21,620 nucleotides of DNA from JBBDWJ01 sp040902925 (GTDB taxonomy: Bacteria; Acidobacteriota; Terriglobia; Bryobacterales; UBA6623), in NCBI GenBank assembly GCA_040902925.1, contig JBBDWJ010000205.1:1-21620 (forward strand). Reading direction: 5' to 3'. The notes beneath the pieces were generated by a model that was given only the letters and a program-made list of their open reading frames with translations, did not search any database and was not told the origin of the DNA. This document shows, piece after piece, positions 7,190 through 14,674 of the stretch. Position 1 is the stretch's first letter. The number at the start of each line of letters is the position of its first letter. A program made the translations under genes and the position numbers.

Positions 7190-8917
7190 ATGGCACGCTC
7201 CCCGCGGCAGGCTTCCGACCAGCCTTCAATGCAGCGAACGAAGTCGAAACGCAAACAGGGGCGTGATGGCCGCCCGTCAACCGACACCAGCTCTTCAGGC
7301 GGACCAAAACCGCCAGCCCAGCCGTTCCTCTCCCGCGAAAAACTCATTCTCGGCGCCATTCTCGCGCTCGGATTGGCGCTGCGCGTCTTCCGGCTGATGG
7401 AAAATTTCCCCATCGTCGGCGACGAGAGCATTTACCTGCGCTGGGCGGAGATCATCGACCACCAAGGGCAGTGGTTCATTTCGCTGCTCGATGGCAAACA
7501 GCCGCTGCCGTTCTGGCTGCTGGCCGTGCAGCGTTTCCTGTGGGACGGCGACCCGCTGCTGGCGGCGAGGCTGCTTTCGGTCGCAGCGGGACTGCTTGCC
7601 ACCATAGGTATCTACGCGATAGGCAAGCGCCTGGCCGGAGAATCGGCAGGCCTTGCCGGCGCCCTGCTCTACGCCGCGCTGCCGTGGGCGATCATGTACG
7701 ACCGGTTGGCGTTCGTCGAGTCGATGGTCAATCTCGCCGGTGTAGTCATCGTGTACACTTCGATTCGTTGTTTCCAACCCAACGATGACAGCGCGGCCGG
7801 CCGGCGCGAGGTCCTGCTCGCGGGTCTTGCCGTGGGACTCGGGTTTTTCACGAAATCGACAGCGCTGCTATTCGCTTTTTTCCCGGCGTTGGCCGGCATC
7901 TGGTGGCAGCGCGGCCGTCCGAAGGTGTTGCTGGGGCAGCTTGGCGCTATCTACGCCATCGCGGCGATGTTTCCTCTGGTTTCGTGGCTTGGCACTCCAG
8001 ACGTGCCGACATATGACACGACCAACATGGTTTTGCACCAGAGCTTTTTCTTCGCCAAGCCGCAAGAATTGTTGGCAAATCCGTTCGTCGTCGCGGCGGT
8101 AAATGTCCCGCTATTTTTTGACTACGTGTCGTCGTATTTGACCTGGCCGGTTTTCCTCGCCGCGCTGGCCTCGCTGGCGTACCTTAGCTACCGGCGCGAG
8201 TGGGTGGCCTGGCTGCTGTTTTCGGTCACGCTGCTGCCGCTGCTGGTCGAGATTTTCATCCTCAAGCAGATGTTTCCGACGCGCTACCCGTTTCCGCATA
8301 TCTGGCCGCTGCTGGCGCTGGTCGCGATCGGGATTCAGCGGCTGTTTGAAGATCTGAAACAACGTTGGGAGCCGCGCCGGGCGGCGCAAGTGACTGCGGC
8401 GGCGCTGATGCTGGCGCTGGCGCCGATGCTGGTGCAATCGGTGGCCATTCTGCGCGATCCCAAAACGAACCTTTCGCGGCACGACTCAGGCTACTTCTTG
8501 GGCACCTATGCCCATGCGGGCTTCGGCGTGCGCGAGGCCATCGACTTCCTGATCGCGGAATCGCAGCGAGGACCGTTCGTGCTGCTGACCGACCCGATCT
8601 GGAGCGTTCCCGCCGACGCGATGTTTCCTTATCTGAATTTCAAACATGGTATTCGCGTCTATGAGGCCTGGTGGACGCAGCGTTCCGGCAGCTACCCGAT
8701 TTTTCCGCACGGCACCGTCGATTTATTGCGATCACAATATGAACGAGTCCAAGCCGGCAAGCTCGACCTGACGCAGCTTGACCGTGTGTACTACATCACC
8801 GACACCAACTACTACACCCCCGAAGACGTAAAGATTCGTCAGCCCGACGCGAAGTTGCTGCAACGCTACCCCAAGCCGGGAAACGAATATTTTGTGGATG
8901 TTTACCGGCTCAAATAG
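7190..8917 (+). CDS. GT39/PMT_2-type integral membrane glycosyltransferase, paralogue B
   Basis: A 575-aa protein collinear with paralogue A over its whole length. Shared blocks include DESIYLRWAEII (Asp78-Glu79 as the likely catalytic acidic pair), SLLDGK-PL, IYAIGKRLAGE, YDRLA, the EAWWTQ stretch in the soluble domain, and the ending DTNYYT...VKIRQPDAKL...VYRLK. KPPL of paralogue A is KQPL here, a change in a loop that is normally conserved in this fold. The basic N-terminus is longer and unrelated in sequence, as expected of a disordered tail. The gene likely arose by tandem duplication and then diverged, so the pair may add successive or different sugars, or modify different acceptors. 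It precedes the ABC exporter by 100 bp on the same strand. Confidence 0.85.
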   Translation: MARSPRQASDQPSMQRTKSKRKQGRDGRPSTDTSSSGGPKPPAQPFLSREKLILGAILALGLALRVFRLMENFPIVGDESIYLRWAEIIDHQGQWFISLLDGKQPLPFWLLAVQRFLWDGDPLLAARLLSVAAGLLATIGIYAIGKRLAGESAGLAGALLYAALPWAIMYDRLAFVESMVNLAGVVIVYTSIRCFQPNDDSAAGRREVLLAGLAVGLGFFTKSTALLFAFFPALAGIWWQRGRPKVLLGQLGAIYAIAAMFPLVSWLGTPDVPTYDTTNMVLHQSFFFAKPQELLANPFVVAAVNVPLFFDYVSSYLTWPVFLAALASLAYLSYRREWVAWLLFSVTLLPLLVEIFILKQMFPTRYPFPHIWPLLALVAIGIQRLFEDLKQRWEPRRAAQVTAAALMLALAPMLVQSVAILRDPKTNLSRHDSGYFLGTYAHAGFGVREAIDFLIAESQRGPFVLLTDPIWSVPADAMFPYLNFKHGIRVYEAWWTQRSGSYPIFPHGTVDLLRSQYERVQAGKLDLTQLDRVYYITDTNYYTPEDVKIRQPDAKLLQRYPKPGNEYFVDVYRLK

Positions 8918-9017
8918 ACGCGTATTCCATACCGCATAGCACCCTCAGCTTCCCCGTAAACTTCGATGGCTAATCAGCCGCGTTCGTACTCGGCTAACAT
9001 GAGTCTTGCCTGCCGCC

Positions 9018-10901
9018 ATGGAAAAACAGACCGACAAGAAAGACCAGCGAAGCCGCGTCGAGCAGGTGAAGTCTGTACTGCCCGAAGTGTGGGCGCTGGT
9101 GCAGCCGCGGCGCAAGCTGCTCGCCGGAGGGCTTGGCCTGATCGTCATCAGCCGCGCGGCCGGACTCGTGCTGCCGGCCTCCACGAAGTTCCTGATCGAC
9201 GACGTCATCGGCCAGAAGCAGTTTGACTTGCTGTTGCCGCTGGTGCTCGCGGTGGGCGCGGCGACCGCCATTGAAGCCGCGACATCCTATTCGCTGACGC
9301 AGCTTCTGTCGAAGTCCGGGCAGCGGCTGATCGCCGAGCTGCGGCAGAAGGTGCATTCCCACTTGGCGCGGCTGCCGGTCGCCTACTACGACAGCCACAA
9401 GACGGGGTCGCTGGTTTCTCGCGTGATGAGCGACGTCGAGGGCGTGCGCAATCTCGTCGGCACTGGGCTGGTTGAGTTGGTCGGCGGGTTGCTCACCGCC
9501 GCGGCCGCATTCGCGGCCCTGCTTTATTTCAGCCCCAAGCTGACAGCCGTGGCGCTGTTGCCTCTCGTGGTGTTCGGGCTGGTGCTTAAATACGCCTTCA
9601 CAACGTTGCGGCCGCTGTTCAATGAGCGCTGGAAAATTCGCAGCGAGGTTAGCGGCAGGCTCACCGAATCGCTGGCCGGCGTGCGGGTGGTCAAGGGCTA
9701 TCACGCCGAACAGCGTGAGGAGAATGTGTTTGGCGCGGGCGTGCAACGCATGCTCGATAACGTACTGAGCACGATTACCGGTACATCGTTGATGAGCCTG
9801 GCGGCGACAGTGCTCATGGGCGGCGTTGGCGCCATGATCATGTATGTCGGCGCGCGCGACGTTCTCGCAGGCCGCATGTTGCCGGGTGAGCTGATCGCGT
9901 TTACGGCCTTCCTGGCGTTCGTAGTGGCGCCCGTCTTCCGGGTCGTGAGCATCGCCACGCAGCTCATGGAGGCATTCTCCGGCCTGGAGCGTACGCGCGA
10001 AGTATTTGCCGAGCTGCGCGAGCAGGACGACCCGCAGCGTACAGCCGGGCTTGGTGCTTTGCGAGGAGAAGTCTGCTTCGAGCGCGTCAATTTCGCCTAC
10101 GAGCCCGGCAAGCCGGTGCTGCACGAGATTTCGTTCGCGTCCCGGCCCGGCAGCGTGACGGCCTTGGTCGGACCGTCGGGCTCGGGCAAGTCGACGATCA
10201 TCGGGCTGGTGGCGGCGTTCTATAAACCGGCTGACGGAAACGTGATGGTTGACGGTGTGGACCTCAGCACGGTCAAGCTATCGTCATACCGCACGCAACT
10301 GAGCGTGGTGTTGCAGGAGACATTTCTGTTCGACGGCTCGATCCGCGAGAACGTGGCGTTTGGACGCCCGGACGCGAGCGAACAGGAAATACTCGAAGTT
10401 TGCCGCATCGCGCGCGTCGATGAATTCGCCGAGAAGCTCGAAAAAAGCTACGACACGATCGTCGGCGAACGCGGAGTGAAGCTTTCCGGGGGGCAGCGCC
10501 AGCGCGTCGCGATCGCGCGCGCGATTCTGGCCAACCCGCGCATCCTGATTCTGGACGAAGCGACCTCGAGCCTGGATTCCGAATCGGAAGCGATGATTCA
10601 GCAAGGTCTCTCGTTTCTGATGCGCGGCCGCACGACGTTCGTAATCGCTCACCGTCTCTCAACGATCCGCCGCGCCGATCAGATCCTGGTGGTCGAAGAC
10701 GGCCGCATCATCGAGCGCGGCAATCACGAATCGTTGTACGCGTCACACGGACGGTACCGGGATCTCTACGACAAACAGCACGATCTGGCGGCGAATCTGT
10801 TCCTGGCGCCAGGCGAGGGCGACGAAGCGGAGCGGGAAGTTGCCGACAAGCAGGAAACGGCCCCGGTCGGCGATCCAATGAGCTTGCTCAGAGGTTCTTA
10901 G
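9018..10901 (+). CDS. ABC exporter, fused membrane and ATPase domains (MsbA-like)
   Basis: A 627-aa half-transporter of the MsbA/multidrug type, acting as a homodimer in the inner membrane. The six-helix type I exporter domain covers about residues 30-330. The nucleotide-binding domain has Walker A GPSGSGKST (385-393), a Q-loop in VVLQETFLF, signature LSGGQ (489-493), Walker B ILILDE (509-514, Glu514 catalytic) and an H-loop His545 in AHRLST, so it appears fully active. The ATG at 9018 is chosen over an in-frame TTG at 9006; neither has a strong Shine-Dalgarno. MsbA flips lipid A-core. The position beside a heptosyltransferase and two lipid-linked-sugar glycosyltransferases makes a glycolipid substrate plausible, but sequence alone cannot separate MsbA from other exporters of this family. 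Confidence 0.9.
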   Translation: MEKQTDKKDQRSRVEQVKSVLPEVWALVQPRRKLLAGGLGLIVISRAAGLVLPASTKFLIDDVIGQKQFDLLLPLVLAVGAATAIEAATSYSLTQLLSKSGQRLIAELRQKVHSHLARLPVAYYDSHKTGSLVSRVMSDVEGVRNLVGTGLVELVGGLLTAAAAFAALLYFSPKLTAVALLPLVVFGLVLKYAFTTLRPLFNERWKIRSEVSGRLTESLAGVRVVKGYHAEQREENVFGAGVQRMLDNVLSTITGTSLMSLAATVLMGGVGAMIMYVGARDVLAGRMLPGELIAFTAFLAFVVAPVFRVVSIATQLMEAFSGLERTREVFAELREQDDPQRTAGLGALRGEVCFERVNFAYEPGKPVLHEISFASRPGSVTALVGPSGSGKSTIIGLVAAFYKPADGNVMVDGVDLSTVKLSSYRTQLSVVLQETFLFDGSIRENVAFGRPDASEQEILEVCRIARVDEFAEKLEKSYDTIVGERGVKLSGGQRQRVAIARAILANPRILILDEATSSLDSESEAMIQQGLSFLMRGRTTFVIAHRLSTIRRADQILVVEDGRIIERGNHESLYASHGRYRDLYDKQHDLAANLFLAPGEGDEAEREVADKQETAPVGDPMSLLRGS

Positions 10902-10956
10902 GACCCCGACAAGCGCATTCCTGCAAGCCAGCGGCGCGCCGGTACGGTAGATAAAC

Positions 10957-11000
10957 AAAATCGCCGCCGGCGATCCGAGCCCCATCCGCAAGGGTGGGGT
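10957..11000 (+). repeat. Double-hairpin repeat, family 1, copy A
   Basis: The first hairpin is ATCGCC-GCC-GGCGAT (10960-10974). After CCGAG comes the second, CCCCATCC-GCAA-GGGTGGGG (10980-10999), with one T-G wobble and a GNRA-type loop. The same two-hairpin order and spacing recur at 13291. It lies between the ABC exporter and moaDE and could end the exporter transcript. Confidence 0.65.
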
Positions 11001-11052
11001 ACTTTGTCCGTTCGAGAAGACACCCGCACGATCCGGTAAAAACTGCCTCGGC

Positions 11053-11058
11053 TACAAT
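11053..11058 (+). promoter_or_regulatory. Possible -10 box (TACAAT) upstream of moaDE
   Basis: GCTACAAT ends 12 nt before the ATG at 11071. If this is the -10 element, transcription would begin within about 5 nt of the start codon, giving an almost leaderless mRNA. There is no good -35 match. The alternative reading is that GGAAAA (11059-11064) is a ribosome binding site and the box is coincidental. Confidence 0.38.
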
Positions 11059-11070
11059 GGAAAAACTCGT

Positions 11071-11811
11071 ATGCGCATCACGGTGCTGTTTTTCGGCATG
11101 CTGAAGGACTTGGTTGGCCGCTCGCAAGAAGAGCTCGATGTACCCGAAGGCGCGAGACTGGAAACCGTCTTCGGCCACTACGCGTCCCAATTCCCGAAGC
11201 TCCGCGAAATGGCCGGCAGCGTGGTAATCGCCCGTAATCAAGAGTTTGCAGACCCCGAAACCCTGGTTGGCGACGGGGACGAAGTGGCCCTGATGCCGCC
11301 CGTTAGCGGGGGCTCGGACGCCGACTTGCCCTGGCTCGCCCTTTCGGAGAATCCGCCGGCCGCTTTCTACGCCCTCACCCGCCTGCCGATTGACGCCCGC
11401 GCCCTGGCCGCAAAGCTGCTTGCCGGCGACGACGGGGCGCTGATCACGTTTGAAGGCGTGGTACGCAACCAGTCCAAGGGCCGCCGCACGCTCTACCTCG
11501 ACTACGAATGCTACGTGCCGCTGGCCCTGAAGAAAATGGAAGAGATCGGCGCCGGGATTCTGAAATCGCACCAGGTTCGCGCCATCGGCATGGTGCACCG
11601 CCTGGGCCGCCTCGAGATCGGCGAAGCCAGCGTTGCCATCGTGGTAGCTTCGGCCCACCGCAAGCCAGCCTATGAGGCCAGTCTCGAAGCCATCAACCGC
11701 CTCAAGCGGCTGGTCCCCGTCTGGAAAAAAGAATATTTCGAGGACGGCGAGGTGTGGGTCGAGGGCGAGTGGGAAAGCTCGGTCCCCAGACCCGCGGGGA
11801 CTACTCCGTGA
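11071..11811 (+). CDS. moaDE: MoaD-MoaE fusion, molybdopterin synthase
   Basis: A 246-aa protein. Residues 1-81 are a ubiquitin-fold MoaD ending in PPVSGG, whose Gly80-Gly81 corresponds to the thiocarboxylated C-terminus of free MoaD. A short linker leads into a complete MoaE domain (~93-240): FEGVVRNQSKGR, HRLGRLEIGEASVAI, SAHRKPAYEA, and VPVWKKEYFEDGEVWVEGEW, which holds the catalytic lysine pair region (Lys219/Lys220). Molybdopterin synthase inserts two sulfurs into cyclic pyranopterin monophosphate. In Mycobacterium tuberculosis MoaX, a fusion of the same order, the protein is cleaved after the Gly-Gly to free the MoaD tail. The same processing would be needed here, because GG is followed by SDADLP. 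No other moa gene is in the window. Its stop overlaps the next start by 4 bp. Confidence 0.92.
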   Translation: MRITVLFFGMLKDLVGRSQEELDVPEGARLETVFGHYASQFPKLREMAGSVVIARNQEFADPETLVGDGDEVALMPPVSGGSDADLPWLALSENPPAAFYALTRLPIDARALAAKLLAGDDGALITFEGVVRNQSKGRRTLYLDYECYVPLALKKMEEIGAGILKSHQVRAIGMVHRLGRLEIGEASVAIVVASAHRKPAYEASLEAINRLKRLVPVWKKEYFEDGEVWVEGEWESSVPRPAGTTP

Positions 11812-12902
11812 GTTATCGGCGCGCGAGCTACTGCTCAGCGAGCTCTCGCCCCGTGAGTTCGCGCCGGCACGCCCTCTCCCGGGCGGTGGCCGCCACTCTG
11901 CTGGCGGGCTGCTTCGCGGGCTGTTACGGCCAGACTCAAGCCCAGGAAAACGACACTACCTTCCGCATCGACGTCAGCCTCATCAACGTGCTCGCTACGG
12001 TGAAGGACGCGCAGGGCGCGCCCATCGGCGGTCTCGAGAAAGACGATTTCACCATCCTGGACGGCGGCGTGCCGCGGCCGGTGACGGTATTCGAGCGCCG
12101 CACTGACCGCCCGCTTTCGGTCATGCTGATGATCGACGCCAGCCTCAGCACGGCCATCGAACTGGCGCAGGAGCGCATCTCCGCGCGGACGTTCGTCGAG
12201 AACCTATTGCGCCAAGGCTCGCACCCGCGCGACCGCGTTGCGGTACTGAAATTTTCCGCTTACGTGGATCTGCTCGCCGAGTTCACGCGGTCCATCCCGG
12301 CGATCACGAGGGCTTTGCGCGCGGTGCGGCCCGAGAGCGGCACGTCGATGTATGACGCGATCCTGCTGGCGTCGGAAGAGCTGGCGGGCCGCGAAGGCCG
12401 CCGCGTCATGATCATCATTACCGACGGCGGCGACACCACCAGCAGCATCAGCTTCGAGCGCGCCCTCCGCGCCACGCACGCCATCGACGGCGTCATCTAT
12501 GGCATGATCGTGATGCCGATCAAAAGCGACGCGGGCCGCAACACCGGCGGCGAAAACGCCCTGAAGGCGCTGGCGTCGAACACCGGCGGCGCGACGTTCG
12601 TGCAGCTTGGCAGCGACACCCTCGACGAGGCTTTCGAACAGATCTTGCGCAATCTGCGGACGCAGTATCTGCTTGGGTATTATCCGCCCCCGCTGCCCGA
12701 TACGAATGAAACGTTTCGCTCGATCGAGGTGCAAGTGAATCGCCCCGACGTGACGGTGCTCGCGCGCAAGGGTTATTTTCTTCCCGAGCCGCGCCGCATG
12801 CCGGTGATCACTCACGGCCAGATCAGCATCCGGCCTAAGCTGCCCGAGCAGCCGGCCGCCAAACCAGCCGAGTCCACCGCCACCGAAACGAAAAAGCCGT
12901 GA
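11808..12902 (+). CDS. Secreted von Willebrand factor A domain protein, acidobacterial type
   Basis: A 364-aa protein. A basic N-terminus and hydrophobic stretch (ALSRAVAATLLAGCFAGC) form a signal peptide ending near QTQAQ. Residues ~45-100 form a small beta domain (IDVSLINVLATVKDAQGAPI, then FTILDGG) that matches the TIGR03436 'VWFA-related Acidobacterial' family. The VWA domain carries an intact MIDAS: DASLS (Asp110, Ser112, Ser114), SGTSMYDA, and IITDGGD. The tail is proline- and lysine-rich. Such proteins bind metal-dependently to protein partners outside the inner membrane, but no specific role is known for this family. The GTG at 11808 overlaps the moaDE stop as GTGA, which suggests translational coupling; a second GTG at 11853 would give a shorter, more standard signal peptide. 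Confidence 0.88.
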   Translation: MSYRRASYCSASSRPVSSRRHALSRAVAATLLAGCFAGCYGQTQAQENDTTFRIDVSLINVLATVKDAQGAPIGGLEKDDFTILDGGVPRPVTVFERRTDRPLSVMLMIDASLSTAIELAQERISARTFVENLLRQGSHPRDRVAVLKFSAYVDLLAEFTRSIPAITRALRAVRPESGTSMYDAILLASEELAGREGRRVMIIITDGGDTTSSISFERALRATHAIDGVIYGMIVMPIKSDAGRNTGGENALKALASNTGGATFVQLGSDTLDEAFEQILRNLRTQYLLGYYPPPLPDTNETFRSIEVQVNRPDVTVLARKGYFLPEPRRMPVITHGQISIRPKLPEQPAAKPAESTATETKKP

Positions 12903-13240
12903 AAAAGCCCCCGCCCAGCCGAAATTTCAAGAAGGGACCCGCTAGGGCAGGTGGCCCACCGACGCGCCCCAGCAGACCGGCGCCGGCCGCGAGAGAAGCC
13001 GATACGCGCCCGCCGAGCCCCGCGAAGCAGGGCCCGCCGGACAGCACTCTTCGCGAGACGCAATATCTCAAGAGCCTGGTCGCGAACAAAACGCCGGTGC
13101 TGGTCCGGCTTCGCGATAACGAGACGGTGGAAGGCATAGTCGAGTATTACGACGCCGCCATGATCCGACTGACTCGCGACGGCGAACCCAATCTGTTTAT
13201 CTACAAAGCCGATATCAAGTATTTAGAGGAGCAAGCCTAA
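12899..13240 (+). CDS. Hfq/Sm-like RNA-binding protein with proline-rich N-terminal extension
   Basis: A 113-aa protein. Residues 1-50 are rich in Pro, Arg, Lys and Ala and look disordered. Residues 52-112 fit an Hfq-type Sm fold: an N-terminal helix ETQYLKSLVANKTPV, then the Sm1 strands VLVRLRDNETVEGIVEYYD, and the Sm2 part AAMIRLTR...LFIYKADIKYL. Canonical Hfq has a YKH motif whose His contacts uridines; here it is YKA (Tyr102-Lys103-Ala104). Hfq-like proteins form rings that bind sRNA and mRNA in the cytoplasm. The GTG start overlaps the VWA stop by 4 bp (GTGA), so expression should be coupled to the VWA gene, an unexpected partner. The Sm assignment is by motif alignment by eye; the function as a chaperone is inferred. 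Confidence 0.72.
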   Translation: MKKPPPSRNFKKGPARAGGPPTRPSRPAPAAREADTRPPSPAKQGPPDSTLRETQYLKSLVANKTPVLVRLRDNETVEGIVEYYDAAMIRLTRDGEPNLFIYKADIKYLEEQA

Positions 13241-13290
13241 CGCCGCAATTCCGAAAGCGAGCGTGGCGGCGTGGGCGATAAGATGCGCAG

Positions 13291-13333
13291 AAATCGCCGC
13301 AGGCGATCCGAGCCCCACTCGCAAGAGTGGGGT
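13291..13333 (+). repeat. Double-hairpin repeat, family 1, copy B
   Basis: ATCGCC-GCA-GGCGAT (13293-13307), then CCGAG, then CCCCACTC-GCAA-GAGTGGGG (13313-13332), a perfect 8-bp stem with a GNRA-type loop. Compared with copy A at 10957, one stem pair has changed from C-G to T-A and one from a T-G wobble to C-G. It lies in the 224-bp gap between the Hfq-like gene and the suhB-like gene. Confidence 0.65.
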
Positions 13334-13464
13334 CACACAATCACCGATTCGCAAGAGACCGGCAAGTCAAGCTCAACCGCGGGATGAACAAATCCGGCTC
13401 CTCGCCGCGACAAGCGCAAGCCGTTCCGCCCCTGACCAAACATCCCAAACCAAGACAGCAACTC

Positions 13465-14283
13465 ATGAACAATCCTGACTTCACAACCGTTGCCGCGGAA
13501 ATCGCCCGCGAAGCCGGAAGCCTTCTGGAGCACTACTACGACCAGCGCGTCGCGGTCGAATACAAAGGCGAATTCGACCTGGTGACGGCGGCGGACCGCG
13601 CCTCCGAAAAGCTGGTTGTCGCGCAGCTACAAGCCCGCTTCCCCACGCATTCGATCGTCGCCGAAGAAGGCGGCGGCGTGGAGCACAATTCCGGCTACGT
13701 CTGGTATGTCGATCCGCTGGACGGAACGACCAACTTCGCGCACAGCTTCCCGACCTTCGCCGTCAGCATGGGGCTGGCGCACAACAACGAGCTGGTGGCC
13801 GGAGTGGTCTACGACCCGATGCGCAAGGAATGCTTCACCGCCGAGCGCGGCTCGGGAGCCTACGTAAACAACCGCCGCCTGCACGTCTCGAAAATCGCCC
13901 GTTTCCAGGACGGGTTGTACGCCACAGGCTTCGCCAGCGCCAACCGCCGCCACGACGTCAACGTGCATTTCTTCCACCGCATGTCGCTGATGACCCACGG
14001 AGTGCGCCGGCCGGGTTCGGCCGCGCTCGACCTCTGCTCCGTCGCCGCCGGACGGCTGGAAGGCTTTTGGGAATTCGGCCTCAAATCCTGGGACGTAGCC
14101 GCGGGCCTGCTGATGGTCAGCGAGGCCGGCGGAAAATGGGGAGACATGCGGGGAGGTCCCTACCAAGTAGGAGGCCCGCATCTCGCCGCCACCAACGGCC
14201 TCGTGCACGAAGACCTCCTCAAAGTCTTCGCTGATGTGGCCGACGGCCGGCTCGAAACACCGCTGCCGCCGGTAAAGCTCTAG
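13465..14283 (+). CDS. suhB: Inositol monophosphatase family protein (SuhB-like)
   Basis: A 272-aa cytoplasmic phosphatase of the usual family length. Motifs: FDLVTAADRASE (residues ~37-48), the metal-binding pair Glu67-Glu68 in VAEEGGG, WYVDPLDGTTNF (Asp83, Asp86, Gly87, Thr88), and SWDVAAGLLMVSEAGG (Trp209-Asp210). All Mg2+-coordinating residues appear intact. The family hydrolyses inositol-1-phosphate and related sugar or nucleotide phosphates, and some members act on ribosomal transcription complexes as SuhB does. The ATG at 13465 is chosen because it begins the conserved domain; upstream in-frame ATGs (13384 and earlier) would add a low-complexity leader that overlaps the repeat region. 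No strong Shine-Dalgarno is present. The substrate cannot be fixed from sequence. Confidence 0.88.
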   Translation: MNNPDFTTVAAEIAREAGSLLEHYYDQRVAVEYKGEFDLVTAADRASEKLVVAQLQARFPTHSIVAEEGGGVEHNSGYVWYVDPLDGTTNFAHSFPTFAVSMGLAHNNELVAGVVYDPMRKECFTAERGSGAYVNNRRLHVSKIARFQDGLYATGFASANRRHDVNVHFFHRMSLMTHGVRRPGSAALDLCSVAAGRLEGFWEFGLKSWDVAAGLLMVSEAGGKWGDMRGGPYQVGGPHLAATNGLVHEDLLKVFADVADGRLETPLPPVKL

Positions 14284-14413
14284 CCCGCTTTCTTCACACA
14301 GCACCGCCGACGGTGGCCACTGTCGAAAAGACGGAAGAGGGCGCCGTGTTCCCCGATTTCTATATGGTTCGGCACGGTTCCCCAACTAACGGCCCTGTGC
14401 TCCTCCGGTGTTG

Positions 14414-14441
14414 GACCGGGCCGGGCATAAACAACCCGGTC
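14414..14441. promoter_or_regulatory. Inverted repeat upstream of the RHH antitoxin gene, possible operator
   Basis: GACCGGG (14414-14420) and CCCGGTC (14435-14441) are perfect 7-bp arms separated by 14 nt, ending 6 nt before a TACAAT box and 20 nt before the antitoxin ATG. RHH antitoxins commonly autoregulate by binding palindromes at such positions. The site could instead be a hairpin ending the upstream transcript. Confidence 0.4.
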
Positions 14442-14447
14442 ATGTAT

Positions 14448-14453
14448 TACAAT
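14448..14453 (+). promoter_or_regulatory. Possible -10 box (TACAAT) upstream of the RHH/PIN module
   Basis: TATTACAAT stands out in GC-rich surroundings and ends 8 nt before the ATG at 14462, which would imply a leaderless transcript. There is no recognisable -35 at 16-18 nt. It follows the inverted repeat directly, as an autoregulated toxin-antitoxin promoter would. Confidence 0.38.
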
Positions 14454-14461
14454 ATGGGCAG

Positions 14462-14674
14462 ATGAGTCACACAATCACAGTACGTCTTACACCGGAACTC
14501 GCGGAGTGGCTTAGCGAAACCTCGCGCCGAACAGGAGTTCCGGCTGGCCGGATCGTCCGCCATCAACTCGAACAGGCGAAAAACGATCACGGAAGCCAGG
14601 CATTCCTGCGTCACGCGGGAAAAATCAATGGGCCAGCCGACCTGTCAACCCGAAGAGGCTTTGAACGGCGGTGA
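14462..14674 (+). CDS. vapB: Ribbon-helix-helix (CopG/VapB-like) antitoxin
   Basis: A 70-aa protein. The N-terminal SHTITVRLTPELAEWLSETS starts with the beta strand typical of RHH DNA-binding proteins, followed by two helices (ELAEWLSETSRRTG and PAGRIVRHQLEQAK). The C-terminal third (HAGKINGPADLSTRRGF) is the toxin-binding tail type seen in such antitoxins. It should repress its own operon as a dimer and neutralise the PIN toxin encoded directly downstream with a 4-bp overlap. The ATG at 14462 is selected because upstream in-frame residues have no RHH character. An inverted repeat and a -10-like box lie just upstream. The gene has a lower GC content at third positions than the envelope genes, consistent with a mobile module. 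Confidence 0.82.
   Translation: MSHTITVRLTPELAEWLSETSRRTGVPAGRIVRHQLEQAKNDHGSQAFLRHAGKINGPADLSTRRGFERR

Noticed and set aside
8994..10124. 376-codon minus-strand open frame
   Set aside because: It is antisense to the ABC exporter, with His/Gln/Arg-rich translation typical of shadows in high-GC DNA.
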